Shown: positions 6,852 through 14,337 of the stretch, piece after piece | Numbering within the stretch: the stretch's first letter is position 1 | Layout of the letters: each line of letters starts with the position of its first letter | NCBI GenBank assembly: GCA_015259105.1 | Contig: JABZGZ010000026.1 | Coordinates: 1 to 14,337 of the forward strand | Length of the DNA: 14,337 bases | Direction: 5' to 3' | Source of the DNA: Atopobium sp. | GTDB taxonomy: Bacteria; Actinomycetota; Coriobacteriia; Coriobacteriales; Atopobiaceae | Notes under the pieces: generated by a model | Database searches by the model: none | Told to the model about the DNA's origin: nothing | Seen by the model: the letters and a program-made list of their open reading frames with translations, nothing else | Program-made: the position numbers and the translations under genes

Positions 6852-8891
6852 ATGGCCGAAAGCTACGACATGAACAACCGCCCTCATTTTCCTAAGCGCG
6901 CTGTCATTACCGGTGGTATGCCCTACGGTAACAAGAATCTCCACTTTGGACATATTGCGGGCGTCTTTGTCCCAGCAGATTTCTTTGCTCGTTTCTTAAG
7001 AGATCGTATTGGCCAGAAAAACGTTTTGTTTATCTCGGGAACTGATTGCTATGGCTCTCCTATTGCAGAGGGCTATCGCAAAAAGGTTGAAGAAGAGGGC
7101 TACGAGGGCACCATCCTTGATTACGTTAATCATAATCACAACCTGCAGAAAAGCGCTCTTAACGCCTACAATATCTCGCTTGATTTCTACGGCGGTTCCG
7201 CGCTAGAACCCGCCGCAAAGATCCACGAAGAGATGGCTGACAGCATCATGCACCGCCTTTACGAGCGCGGTAAACTCTCGAAGCTCTCAACTAAACAGTT
7301 TTACGATACCGAGGCTCACACATTCCTTAATGGTCGCCAGGTCAATGGACGTTGCCCTATTAAGGGCTGCAAGTCAGAGAAGGCTTATGCAGAAGAATGC
7401 GACCTGGGTCATCAGTTCAACCCAGAGGAGCTCATTGCCCCTATTTCGCAGCTCACCGGCACCACGCCAGAGCTTCGTCCTGCACCAAGCTGGTACTTTG
7501 ACCTGCCACAATACAAAGAGTTTCTAAACAACCTGGTAGAAAAGTGGAAGAACAACCCACAGATTCGCTCAGTTGTTACCTCTACCGTTCAAGAGACTCT
7601 GACCGAGCCTATTATCTACATTCAAAATTCCTTCCGCCAAGACTTTGACGGCGTTGCCTCTTCCCTCCCAGCTCATAGTGTCATTGAGCCAGAAGGTAAC
7701 GCTTCTTCCTTCTCTGTTGTTTTTGAAAACTGGCAAGATAGAGATGAAGCTCGCGAGAAACTCAAAGAGGCTGGAATTCGCTTTAGAACAAGTAAGACGC
7801 TTCTGCCTTACCGCATGACGGGCAACATTTCTTGGGGCCTTAAGTCTCCAGACATTGAAGATCTCAAAGACCTTACCATCTGGGTTTGGACTGAGTCCCT
7901 CTGGGCTCCTATCACCTTCACGCGTGCTGCTCTTTCTGAAGACGCCAGCAATGGTGGCTCTCGCTACTCTTCCGATGAGTGGCGCGATTGGTGGTGCAGC
8001 GATGATGCTGCCGTCTACCAGTTTATTGGTCAGGACAACATCTTCTTCTATTGCATTGTCCAGAACCCACTGTGGGATGCACTTGATTGGGGTCTTATCA
8101 CCGATACTCCCGTTGCTAACTACCACATTCTCTTTATGAACAAGAAGGCTTCCAGCTCTGGTGCTATCAAGCCTCCAATGGCTGAAGAGCTTCTTGAGTT
8201 CTACACTCCAGAGCAGCTCCGTGCTCACTGGCTCTCTCTTGGCCTTGATCAGCGCGCTGTGTCCTTCTCGCCAAAGGCTTTTGACACCTCTGTATCCAGG
8301 AAGGGCAAAGACGGCGAGCCAGATCTTCTGGTAAAGGATGATCCTCGCGTTGTTGATCCAGCGCTCAAGGAGTCCGCATTCCTCACTAACATCTTTAACC
8401 GCATGGCTCGTAGCTGCCTGTATGGTGCAGCCAATGCGTGTGGTGGTCACCTGCCTATCAGTGAGCCTCACCAGGAAGTTATCGATGCTGCTCAAGAGGT
8501 TCTGCTGAAGTACGAGCAGCTTGCATACGGCTTTGACGCACACTCTGCACTTGCCGCTGTTGATGAGTACGCTCGCGCAGAAAACAAGCGTTGGGGCGAG
8601 GCTTCCAAGGCCGCTCAGGGCAATGACGAGGCCTACGACCAGGCACTTGCTGATGCATTCTATGCACTCAAGACCATCACGCTGCTTATGCACCCGGCTG
8701 TTCCGGAAGGCTGCGAGCGCATTGCAGATGCTCTCAACTTCCCACATGAGGAGTTCTTCTCTTGGGAGAACGCCTTTATGGGTCCAAAAGAGCTTGCAGC
8801 AAAGCTTGGCCAGAGCGCAGAGGAGCACCAGCTTGAAGAGCTCCCTCCTCGCTTTGACTTCTTCAAAGCACATCCAAGCCAGAAGAACTAA
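6852..8891 (+). CDS. methionyl-tRNA synthetase-family protein, divergent
   Basis: A class I aminoacyl-tRNA synthetase of the MetRS group, 679 residues, starting at ATG 6852 behind GAGG. Seen: ITGGMPYGNKNLHFGH with the HIGH motif at 31-34; FISGTDCYGSPI; a zinc-knuckle-like segment with C168, C173, C183 and H187 where MetRS usually has four cysteines in two CxxC pairs; SWYFDLPQYKEFL; the GNISWG block near 324; FIGQDNIFFYC near 391-401; a loop KASSS at 432-436 in place of KMSKS; and an alpha-helical anticodon-domain-like C-terminus ending in HPAVPEGCERIADAL. An insert of roughly 75-80 residues (about 245-322) precedes GNISWG. There is no C-terminal tRNA-binding Trbp111 domain. Typical short MetRS is ~500-550 residues. 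By family it would charge tRNA with methionine, but the active-site changes leave this open, so no gene symbol is given. A hydrolase gene follows after 21 bases. Confidence 0.85.
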   Translation: MAESYDMNNRPHFPKRAVITGGMPYGNKNLHFGHIAGVFVPADFFARFLRDRIGQKNVLFISGTDCYGSPIAEGYRKKVEEEGYEGTILDYVNHNHNLQKSALNAYNISLDFYGGSALEPAAKIHEEMADSIMHRLYERGKLSKLSTKQFYDTEAHTFLNGRQVNGRCPIKGCKSEKAYAEECDLGHQFNPEELIAPISQLTGTTPELRPAPSWYFDLPQYKEFLNNLVEKWKNNPQIRSVVTSTVQETLTEPIIYIQNSFRQDFDGVASSLPAHSVIEPEGNASSFSVVFENWQDRDEAREKLKEAGIRFRTSKTLLPYRMTGNISWGLKSPDIEDLKDLTIWVWTESLWAPITFTRAALSEDASNGGSRYSSDEWRDWWCSDDAAVYQFIGQDNIFFYCIVQNPLWDALDWGLITDTPVANYHILFMNKKASSSGAIKPPMAEELLEFYTPEQLRAHWLSLGLDQRAVSFSPKAFDTSVSRKGKDGEPDLLVKDDPRVVDPALKESAFLTNIFNRMARSCLYGAANACGGHLPISEPHQEVIDAAQEVLLKYEQLAYGFDAHSALAAVDEYARAENKRWGEASKAAQGNDEAYDQALADAFYALKTITLLMHPAVPEGCERIADALNFPHEEFFSWENAFMGPKELAAKLGQSAEEHQLEELPPRFDFFKAHPSQKN

Positions 8892-8912
8892 AACACGCAG
8901 CTAGGAGCATAC

Positions 8913-9809
8913 GTGGTTGAGTTTCCACCCGTCTACCGCCCAAAACCTTATAGCAAGCCAACAGCACACCTGAAGAGCCATCTTCGGGTGTTGCTTGATG
9001 ACGGCGCAGAAATTGCAACGTTTGTCTATGCTCCTGCCGCTCCAGCTGGCGAGAAACTCTGTGAAGACCTTGCTTCAACTGCGGCTTATTTGGCGTCTGT
9101 TCCCGATGATACGTTTGCAACTCCCATTGTTTTTCTCCACGGAAATGGCGAAGAGCACGGCATCTTTGGCACCATCATTGATGAAGTATGCAGCCGCGGC
9201 TACATCGCAATTGGTATTGATTCAAGAGATCAAGGTTTAAGCACCCGAGGAACTGCCGCCTTTACCTACGAGCAGATGGCAGAAGATGCGTATGTTGTCC
9301 TGAGACAGCTTGGTATTTCATCTGCTCATATTGTGGGCTTTTCTGACGGAGCTATTCTTGGTCTTCTTCTGGCACGTGACTATCCAGACGTAGTTGCTTC
9401 TCTCGTATCTATCGGAGCAAATCTTGAGCCTGATACTCTGGGTGATATGACCTGGCTCTATGAAAGTATCGCGGGCAATAAACGTTGGGCAGTTGAAGGC
9501 TGGGAAGGTGCTGTTCTAGAAGACGGCTACCCTGTTCCTTCTCCTGCTGAGGCCGCTCGTATTGCAGAGCATCTTGAACTCATGGTAGATAACCCTCATA
9601 TTGATCCCGCGTCCCTTGAACACATCTCCGTTCCTGTTGTTGTCATGGCAGGTGAATACGATGAGATTTATCCAGAGGAAACTCGCCGTATTGCTGAGGC
9701 AATCCCTACCGCTCGACTTCTCTTCATTCCAGGTTGCCCTCACAATGTCCCTAAAGTGTCTCCGGGTGCAGTAGTGCGAAGAATTTTTGCAAATCTTTCC
9801 TACTTTTAA
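8913..9809 (+). CDS. alpha/beta-fold hydrolase
   Basis: The 298-residue protein starts with GTG 8913, five bases after AGGAG. It has a classic alpha/beta-hydrolase layout: an extended N-terminus of about 65 residues, PIVFLHGNGE with the oxyanion-hole HGNG at 76-79, IGIDSRDQGLSTRG at 100-113, the nucleophile elbow VGFSDGA with Ser144, an acid residue at Asp250 (MAGEYDEIYPE), and the catalytic histidine at 277 (GCPHNVP). All three triad residues are present, so it should be active. No signal peptide or membrane segment is visible; it is probably cytoplasmic. The substrate is unknown; small esters or peptidase-like substrates are possible. It is probably co-transcribed with the MetRS-family gene. 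No convincing terminator follows it before the marR promoter. Confidence 0.88.
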   Translation: MVEFPPVYRPKPYSKPTAHLKSHLRVLLDDGAEIATFVYAPAAPAGEKLCEDLASTAAYLASVPDDTFATPIVFLHGNGEEHGIFGTIIDEVCSRGYIAIGIDSRDQGLSTRGTAAFTYEQMAEDAYVVLRQLGISSAHIVGFSDGAILGLLLARDYPDVVASLVSIGANLEPDTLGDMTWLYESIAGNKRWAVEGWEGAVLEDGYPVPSPAEAARIAEHLELMVDNPHIDPASLEHISVPVVVMAGEYDEIYPEETRRIAEAIPTARLLFIPGCPHNVPKVSPGAVVRRIFANLSYF

Positions 9810-9867
9810 AAACAGAGCTAGAACTCTAACCTGATTTACCTGCTTTTGTTTCAAGAAAATAAAACTT

Positions 9868-9890
9868 AGGTACTTAATTGTTAAGTACCT
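9868..9890. promoter_or_regulatory. perfect inverted repeat, likely MarR operator
   Basis: AGGTACTTAA (9868-9877) and TTAAGTACCT (9881-9890) are exact reverse complements with a 3-base spacer. The right arm touches the -35 box of the marR promoter. Size and symmetry fit a MarR dimer site, and the position fits autorepression of the regulator-exporter operon. Part of the half-site recurs as AGGTACT at 9946-9952 over the marR ribosome site, and AAATACCTT (9914-9922) resembles AAGTACCTT (9883-9891). Confidence 0.75.
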
Positions 9891-9917
9891 TGATATCTCA
9901 GAAATTTTGAGTAAAAT
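9890..9917 (+). promoter_or_regulatory. marR-ABC operon promoter
   Basis: TTGATA (9890-9895) and TAAAAT (9912-9917) each match the sigma-70-type consensus at five of six positions and are 16 bases apart. The start would be near 9924, with GGGAGG (9943-9948) before the ATG. The spacer holds a second imperfect dyad, CTCAgAA-TTtTGAG type (9897-9911), centred between the two boxes. Confidence 0.75.
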
Positions 9918-9953
9918 ACCTTACAAGAATTATTTCTGTTATGGGAGGTACTC

Positions 9954-10418
9954 ATGCATCAAGCACCTACCTCACCTACTCAAGAGATGCGCATTATTCG
10001 CAATCTTGGCCATCTAGGTCATTATCTTTACATCACGCGCGGATGCCGTGGCGGTCAACAATTTATTTTGACTGCGCTCTATCGTGATGGAGATATGACA
10101 CAAAAAGATCTTCTCGCCAAGACAAAGAATACCTCTGCATCTCTTTCAGAAATGGTGAGCAAACTTGAAGCAAAAGGTCTTGTTGAACGTACTCGTGTAG
10201 ACAAAGACCGCAGGCAGACACTTCTTTCTTTGACAAAAGAAGGTCAAAAACAAGCAAAAGAAGCTCAAGAGGCCATCGAGTCATTTGAAGCGCGCGCATT
10301 GTCTGTTCTTTCTGATGAAGAAAAAGTTACATTCTGCGCATATCTAGATCGTTTAGTTGAACATTGGGACACAATTAACAGAGACGAGAAGGGAGAAACA
10401 GCATGTCAGAAGAAGTAA
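9954..10418 (+). CDS. MarR-family transcriptional regulator
   Basis: The 154-residue winged-helix protein begins at ATG 9954, five bases after GGGAGG. The helix-turn-helix region runs from about residue 42 to 72 (GDMTQKDLLAKTKNTSASLSEMVSKLE), followed by the wing LVERTRVDKDRRQTLLSLTKEG with the family's conserved Asp-x-Arg. Helices at both ends (residues ~8-35 and ~105-145) form the dimer domain. MarR proteins usually repress their own operon and release DNA when a small ligand or oxidant binds. Cysteines at the ends of the dimer domain (one near residue 30, one near 126) might sense oxidation, but this is a guess. The gene overlaps the first ABC gene by 16 bases, and a long inverted repeat sits at its promoter, so it very likely controls the exporter. 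Confidence 0.92.
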   Translation: MHQAPTSPTQEMRIIRNLGHLGHYLYITRGCRGGQQFILTALYRDGDMTQKDLLAKTKNTSASLSEMVSKLEAKGLVERTRVDKDRRQTLLSLTKEGQKQAKEAQEAIESFEARALSVLSDEEKVTFCAYLDRLVEHWDTINRDEKGETACQKK

Positions 10419-12304
10419 CTTCAACTGAAGAACTTGAAAACATAATTGAATCAACTGAAGCAGAAACTGCTATGGTTCCCTCTGCTCTGACAGGTATTGT
10501 AGATGTCAGCAATCTTTCCATTAAAGAGATTGCTTTAGTGCTTTCAAAGAGTATCGGTGAGTTCAAAAGAGACACTATTCTCACTCCTCTCTTTGTGTTA
10601 ATTGAGACCATCTTAGAAATCCTCATTCCTTTTAGAACAGCTAATCTTGTTGATACGCTTCGCACGGGGGCAGAACTAAACGCTGTCATTCAGTCTGGAG
10701 CTGTTCTTGCTGCTATGGCAATGCTGTCGCTGCTGTTTGGAACACTATCCGGTATTTCTGTTGCCAAAGCTTCCACAGGCTTTGCGCGCAATCTTCGCCG
10801 TGATATGTTCCGTAATATCCAAAATTTCTCGTTTGCCACTATTGATGCATTCTCTTCGTCATCGTTAGTAACACGCCTTACTACGGATATTTCTAACGTA
10901 CAGATGGCATTTATGATGCTCATCCGCATGGCCGTTCGTGCTCCATTTATGTTTATTGCAGCGTTTATTGCTGGCTTTATCATGGGCGGCTGGCTTGCCA
11001 TTATTTTTGTTGCCGTCATGCCTCTTCTAGGAATTGGTCTCTACTTCATTATTTCTAGAGTCATTCCTATTTTTAAAAAGGTATTTAAGAGATACGACGC
11101 ACTCAATGAATCCGCTGAAGAAAACTTGGCTGGTATCCGTGTTGTTAAGTCGTTTGTAAATGAAAACTTTGAGCGTCAGAAATTCGATAAGGCTTCAGAA
11201 GAGCTGCGCGAAGATTTTACAGCAGCCGAGAGGCTCATGGCTCTGAACTCTCCATTTATGAACTTCACTATTTACGTACTATTTGTCTTCATTCTGTACT
11301 TTGGCTCGTACCTCATTGTCTCTTCTCAGGGAACTGCCTTTGGCGTTGGACAGCTTTCTTCGCTTATTACGTATGGCTTTATGATGCTTATGGCACTCAT
11401 GATGCTTTCCTTTGTCTTTGCCATGATCATCATTGCAGAAGAAGGTGCTCGCCGCATCTGTGAGGTACTTCTTGCAACTTCCACTATTAACAACCCAGAA
11501 AATCCTCTGACCGAGGTTACAGACGGATCCATTGATTTTGAGAACGTTGGATTCTCCTATTCCGGTCCAGAGGGTCGAGAAGCCCTGTCTGGTGTAGACC
11601 TTCACATCAACTCTGGTGAGGTCATCGGTATCATCGGTGGTACCGGTTCTGCAAAGTCCACACTGGTGCAGCTTATTCCTCGCCTATACGATGTAACCGC
11701 TGGTAGCGTTTCTGTTGGCGGACACAACGTCAAAGACTATGACATTGATACTCTTCGTGGTGCTGTTGCCATGGTTCTTCAGAAAAACGTTCTCTTTAGC
11801 GGTACCATCAAAGAGAATCTCCTGTGGGGTAACCCCGACGCCACCGATGAAGAGATTCTTGAGGCAGCTCGTCTTGCTCAGGCTGATAGCTTTGTTCAAA
11901 CCTTCCCTGATAAATATGAGACTCATATCGAGCAGGGTGGCAACAACGTTTCTGGTGGTCAGAAGCAGAGACTCTGTATTGCGCGCGCGTTGCTTAGACG
12001 TCCAAAAGTACTTATTCTTGATGACTCTACCAGCGCTGTTGATACAAAGACAGATTCTTTAATTCGCTCTGGTCTTAAAGATTTCTTACCTGATACCACC
12101 AAGATCATCATTGCTCAGCGTACTTCCAGTATCGAAGAATCTGACAAGATTATTGTTCTGGACAACGGTCGCATTAACGCAATTGGTACGCACAAAGAAC
12201 TCCTGAAAGATAATCCAATCTACCGCGAAGTGTACTTCTCACAGAACAAGCAAAGTGTTGATGAAAATCAGTCTCAGGAAGGTGAGGTGACTTCTCATGA
12301 GTAG
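10403..12304 (+). CDS. ABC exporter half-transporter, degenerate ATP-site subunit
   Basis: The 633-residue protein has a permease domain (about residues 55-345, six helices) fused to an ATP-binding domain (about 380-610). The start at ATG 10403 follows AAGGGAG and lies inside the marR 3' end. An extra acidic N-terminal tail of ~45 residues precedes the first helix. Motifs: Walker A GGTGSAKS at 412-419, with Ala for the usual second-last Gly; Q-loop MVLQKN; signature VSGGQ at 516-520; Walker B VLILDD at 536-541, with Asp541 where the catalytic Glu belongs; and Gln572 (IIAQRTS) where the switch His belongs. This is the pattern of the non-canonical subunit in heterodimeric exporters such as LmrCD, BmrCD and TM287/288. 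It should pair with the next gene's product in the cytoplasmic membrane and export drugs, lipids or peptides. The two genes overlap by 8 bases. Confidence 0.93.
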   Translation: MSEEVTSTEELENIIESTEAETAMVPSALTGIVDVSNLSIKEIALVLSKSIGEFKRDTILTPLFVLIETILEILIPFRTANLVDTLRTGAELNAVIQSGAVLAAMAMLSLLFGTLSGISVAKASTGFARNLRRDMFRNIQNFSFATIDAFSSSSLVTRLTTDISNVQMAFMMLIRMAVRAPFMFIAAFIAGFIMGGWLAIIFVAVMPLLGIGLYFIISRVIPIFKKVFKRYDALNESAEENLAGIRVVKSFVNENFERQKFDKASEELREDFTAAERLMALNSPFMNFTIYVLFVFILYFGSYLIVSSQGTAFGVGQLSSLITYGFMMLMALMMLSFVFAMIIIAEEGARRICEVLLATSTINNPENPLTEVTDGSIDFENVGFSYSGPEGREALSGVDLHINSGEVIGIIGGTGSAKSTLVQLIPRLYDVTAGSVSVGGHNVKDYDIDTLRGAVAMVLQKNVLFSGTIKENLLWGNPDATDEEILEAARLAQADSFVQTFPDKYETHIEQGGNNVSGGQKQRLCIARALLRRPKVLILDDSTSAVDTKTDSLIRSGLKDFLPDTTKIIIAQRTSSIEESDKIIVLDNGRINAIGTHKELLKDNPIYREVYFSQNKQSVDENQSQEGEVTSHE

Positions 12305-14213
12305 GACAACAGAAACAAACAACACAAGACCAAAGCTTCCCGTGGGAAAAATTCTTACTCGAACCATTAAAATGCTCTGGGAGTTCTATCCTGTCCTTCT
12401 CCCTATAGCACTCCTTTGTGCTGTTATCCAAGCAATTATGCAGTCACTCCCAAGTGTCTTCTTGGAGCGAATCCTCTCTATCATCTCTAACTTTATTGAT
12501 AGTGGTGACTGGAGTTCTGCTGAAGGCTTAGTCTTCCAGAACGTGGCTCTTCTCGCCACCTTCTACGTCATTGGACTTCTTGCGAATATCATCTCTACCC
12601 AGGGTATGGCTATTGTCACCCAGGGAGCTCTGCAAAAATGGCGTTCAAAGATGTTCTCGCACATGCAAGACTTGCCTATTAGGTACTTTGATACGCATCT
12701 CAATGGCGACATCATGAGCTATTACACCAATGATATTGACGCAATGCGCCAGATGATTGGTACCAGTCTTCCAAACCTCCTCTTTACCTCTGTGGTTATC
12801 ATCGCAGTTATATTCATTATGTTTTACTACAGCGCGCTTATGGCCATGGTTGTTCTGTTTGGATTCTCTTTGATGGGCCTTGCTACTAAAAACCTTGGTG
12901 GTAAGTCCGCAAAGAACTTTGTTAAGACTCAGAAGACCACCGCAGATGTTGAGGGTCACATTCAGGAAATGATGAATGGCGAGAAGGTCGTTAAGGTCTT
13001 TAGTCATGAGGCAGAAACTATTGAATCATTTGACAAAATCAACGATGAGCTGATGGTTGTTGCAAGAAATGCAAACCTTTATGCCAACACGCTTATGCCT
13101 ATCCTCAACAATCTGGGCAACATTATGTACGTTGTAGTTGCTGTAGTTTCTGGTGTGTTTATTACTCTGAACATTCAAAACGTTTCTTTGTCTGGACTGC
13201 CTTTCACCATTGCTGTAGCTGTCCCCTTCCTCAACATGACACGTCAGTTCTCCGCCCAGATTAACCAGATTTCTAGTCAGATTAACTCTGTTGTTATGGG
13301 CATCGCTGGTGCTAATCGAGTTTTTGAGCTACTTGATGAACCAGCAGAGACTGAAGAAGGTTACGTTACTTTAGTCAACGCAGAAACCATTGACGGTAAA
13401 GTTCAGGAAGCTGAGTACCGCACCGGTTACTGGGCTTGGAAGTATCCACACGGTGACGGCACGGTTACTTACACCCCTGTTAAGGGAGACGTTCGCCTCT
13501 TTGATGTTGACTTTGGCTACGAGCCTGGCCACACCGTACTGCATGATATTTCTCTGTACGCAAAGCCTGGTCAGAAGGTTGCTTTTGTTGGTGCAACAGG
13601 TGCTGGTAAAACAACCATTACTAACCTGCTCAACCGCTTCTATGACATTGAAGACGGCAAGATTCGCTATGACGGCATCAACATTAACAAGATTAGAAAG
13701 AGCGCTCTTCGTCGTGCTCTCGGTATTGTTCTGCAAGACGTCAACCTCTTTACAGGTACCGTCTTGGATAACATCCGCTACGGCCGTCTTGATGCTACTG
13801 ATGAGGACTGCGTAAAGGCCGCAAAACTTGCTGGTGCCGATGACTTTATCAGACGTCTTCCAGAGGGTTACCACACTATGCTTAAGGACAACGGCAGCGC
13901 CCTCTCCCAAGGACAGCGCCAGCTCATCTCCATTGCCCGCGCTGCGGTTGCAGATCCACCAGTCATGATTCTGGACGAGGCTACCTCCAGCATTGACACA
14001 CGTACTGAAGCAATTGTCCAGCGTGGTATGGACGCTCTGATGTACGACCGCACCACCTTTGTTATTGCTCACCGTCTTTCTACGGTTAGAAACGCAGATG
14101 TTATTGTCGTACTTGACCACGGTCGCATTATTGAACGCGGTACACACGACGAACTTCTCGCCAAGCGAGGAACGTACTACCAGCTCTACACAGGAGCTTT
14201 TGAGCTTGAGTAA
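12297..14213 (+). CDS. ABC exporter half-transporter, canonical catalytic subunit
   Basis: The 638-residue protein has six membrane helices (about residues 30-330) and an ATP-binding domain (about 395-635). Motifs: Walker A GATGAGKT at 432-439, Q-loop IVLQDVNLF, signature LSQGQ at 536-540, Walker B MILDEATS with catalytic Glu561, and switch histidine His592 in IAHRLST. A segment of some 35 residues between permease and ATPase domains (TGYWAWKYPHGDGTVTY) is a usual feature of the YfiC/LmrD-type partner. Walker A, Glu and His are intact, so this subunit supplies the working ATP site together with VSGGQ of the partner. Its LSQGQ signature faces the partner's defective Walker B. The ATG overlaps the preceding gene's end by 8 bases, and AAGGTGAGG lies upstream, so coupled translation at matched amounts is likely. 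A terminator follows after 19 bases. Confidence 0.94.
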   Translation: MSRTTETNNTRPKLPVGKILTRTIKMLWEFYPVLLPIALLCAVIQAIMQSLPSVFLERILSIISNFIDSGDWSSAEGLVFQNVALLATFYVIGLLANIISTQGMAIVTQGALQKWRSKMFSHMQDLPIRYFDTHLNGDIMSYYTNDIDAMRQMIGTSLPNLLFTSVVIIAVIFIMFYYSALMAMVVLFGFSLMGLATKNLGGKSAKNFVKTQKTTADVEGHIQEMMNGEKVVKVFSHEAETIESFDKINDELMVVARNANLYANTLMPILNNLGNIMYVVVAVVSGVFITLNIQNVSLSGLPFTIAVAVPFLNMTRQFSAQINQISSQINSVVMGIAGANRVFELLDEPAETEEGYVTLVNAETIDGKVQEAEYRTGYWAWKYPHGDGTVTYTPVKGDVRLFDVDFGYEPGHTVLHDISLYAKPGQKVAFVGATGAGKTTITNLLNRFYDIEDGKIRYDGININKIRKSALRRALGIVLQDVNLFTGTVLDNIRYGRLDATDEDCVKAAKLAGADDFIRRLPEGYHTMLKDNGSALSQGQRQLISIARAAVADPPVMILDEATSSIDTRTEAIVQRGMDALMYDRTTFVIAHRLSTVRNADVIVVLDHGRIIERGTHDELLAKRGTYYQLYTGAFELE

Positions 14214-14232
14214 CGTCTGACACGTAAAACGC

Positions 14233-14268
14233 AAAACGCCTTGTCATCTTAGCGACAAGGCGTTTTTT
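14233..14268. terminator. terminator after the ABC exporter operon
   Basis: CGCCTTGTC (14237-14245) and GACAAGGCG (14254-14262) form a perfect 9-bp stem with an 8-base loop, flanked by AAAA and followed by six T (14263-14268) on the plus strand. The A-run on the other side lets it also serve the convergent minus-strand gene at the right edge. Confidence 0.92.
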
Positions 14269-14284
14269 GTGTATGTAACGGTTC

Positions 14285-14337
14285 TTAGGCGAGAAGAACG
14301 TGGTGTAAATCTTCTACGGTATCTACAATTGCAACTG
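14285..14337 (-). CDS. C-terminal end of an unidentified protein (cut by window edge)
   Basis: The minus strand is open from the edge for 16 codons and ends in TAA at 14287-14285, reading VAIVDTVEDLHHVLLA. It is followed, in its own direction, by the hairpin at 14268-14233, which fits a real 3' end. The pattern of a beta strand followed by a short helix resembles the C-terminal end of alpha/beta enzymes such as HAD-type phosphatases, but too little is visible to name a family. Confidence 0.5.
   Translation of the reverse strand, partial: VAIVDTVEDLHHVLLA

Noticed and set aside
7569..8873. 434-codon open frame on the minus strand
   Set aside because: It lies wholly opposite the MetRS-family gene, whose motifs run continuously. 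The translated product has no recognisable pattern, and the opening is explained by codon bias of the real gene.
9814..9827. AGAG-6 nt-CTCT hairpin after the alpha/beta hydrolase
   Set aside because: Only a 4-bp stem and no T-run follow it, so it is not supportable as a terminator.
13371..14234. 287-codon open frame on the minus strand
   Set aside because: It is opposite the ATP-binding domain of the second ABC gene, where Walker A, signature and Walker B are all intact on the plus strand. It runs over the operon's 3' end and shows no family pattern.
1..14337. tRNA, rRNA, CRISPR arrays, insertion sequences, long direct repeats
   Set aside because: Looked for in all gaps and on both strands; none seen. 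All gaps are under about 185 bases and are explained by promoters, dyads and terminators.

Overview
The window reads as a stretch of ordinary chromosome from a low-to-moderate GC member of the Actinobacteria, most likely a Coriobacteriia relative of Atopobium/Lancefieldella/Olsenella. This placement is an inference from gene content and protein character (a Gram-positive-type HPr, QueH-type queuosine maturation, a paired YfiB/YfiC-like exporter, ATG/GTG starts with AGGAGG-like ribosome sites), not from a database match. No insertion sequences, tRNAs, rRNAs, CRISPR arrays or prophage genes are visible, and no gap between genes exceeds about 185 bases.

Layout, left to right. 1-459 (-): 5' part of a membrane acyltransferase (family 3) that runs off the left edge. 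532-1758 (+): a DUF2974 (Mbeg1-like) alpha/beta-hydrolase. 1727-2104 (-): a small YvlD/phage-holin-4 family membrane protein converging on it. 2173-2445 (-): the phosphocarrier HPr (ptsH), with a strong terminator just after it. 2629-3939 (+): a cysteine-free coiled-coil protein with a C-terminal membrane anchor, divergent from ptsH. 3971-4004: a bidirectional terminator. 6724 down to 4073 (-): a tight three-gene operon, CPBP membrane protease homologue - queH - queA; QueA and QueH carry out the last two steps of queuosine formation on tRNA. 6852-9809 (+): a methionyl-tRNA synthetase-family protein followed 21 bases later by an alpha/beta hydrolase. 9954-14213 (+): a MarR-family regulator overlapping two half-transporter ABC exporter genes, closed by a terminator at 14233-14268. 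14285-14337 (-): last codons of a convergent gene cut by the right edge.

The best functional unit is marR-ABC-ABC. It has a good promoter at 9890-9917, a perfect 10-bp-arm inverted repeat at 9868-9890 touching its -35 box, and overlapping reading frames. The two ABC proteins carry complementary departures from consensus (Asp for the catalytic Glu and Gln for the switch His in the first; LSQGQ signature in the second), as expected for a heterodimeric exporter with one weak ATP site of the LmrCD/BmrCD/TM287-288 type.

The most unusual protein is the MetRS-family enzyme at 6852-8891. It keeps the HIGH motif, but its KMSKS loop reads KASSS, its zinc knuckle has lost a cysteine, it has an insertion of roughly 75-80 residues, and the region that binds methionine is altered. 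It may be a paralogue with another job rather than the housekeeping enzyme. A second protein with a missing key residue is the CPBP homologue, where the motif-2 histidine is tyrosine.
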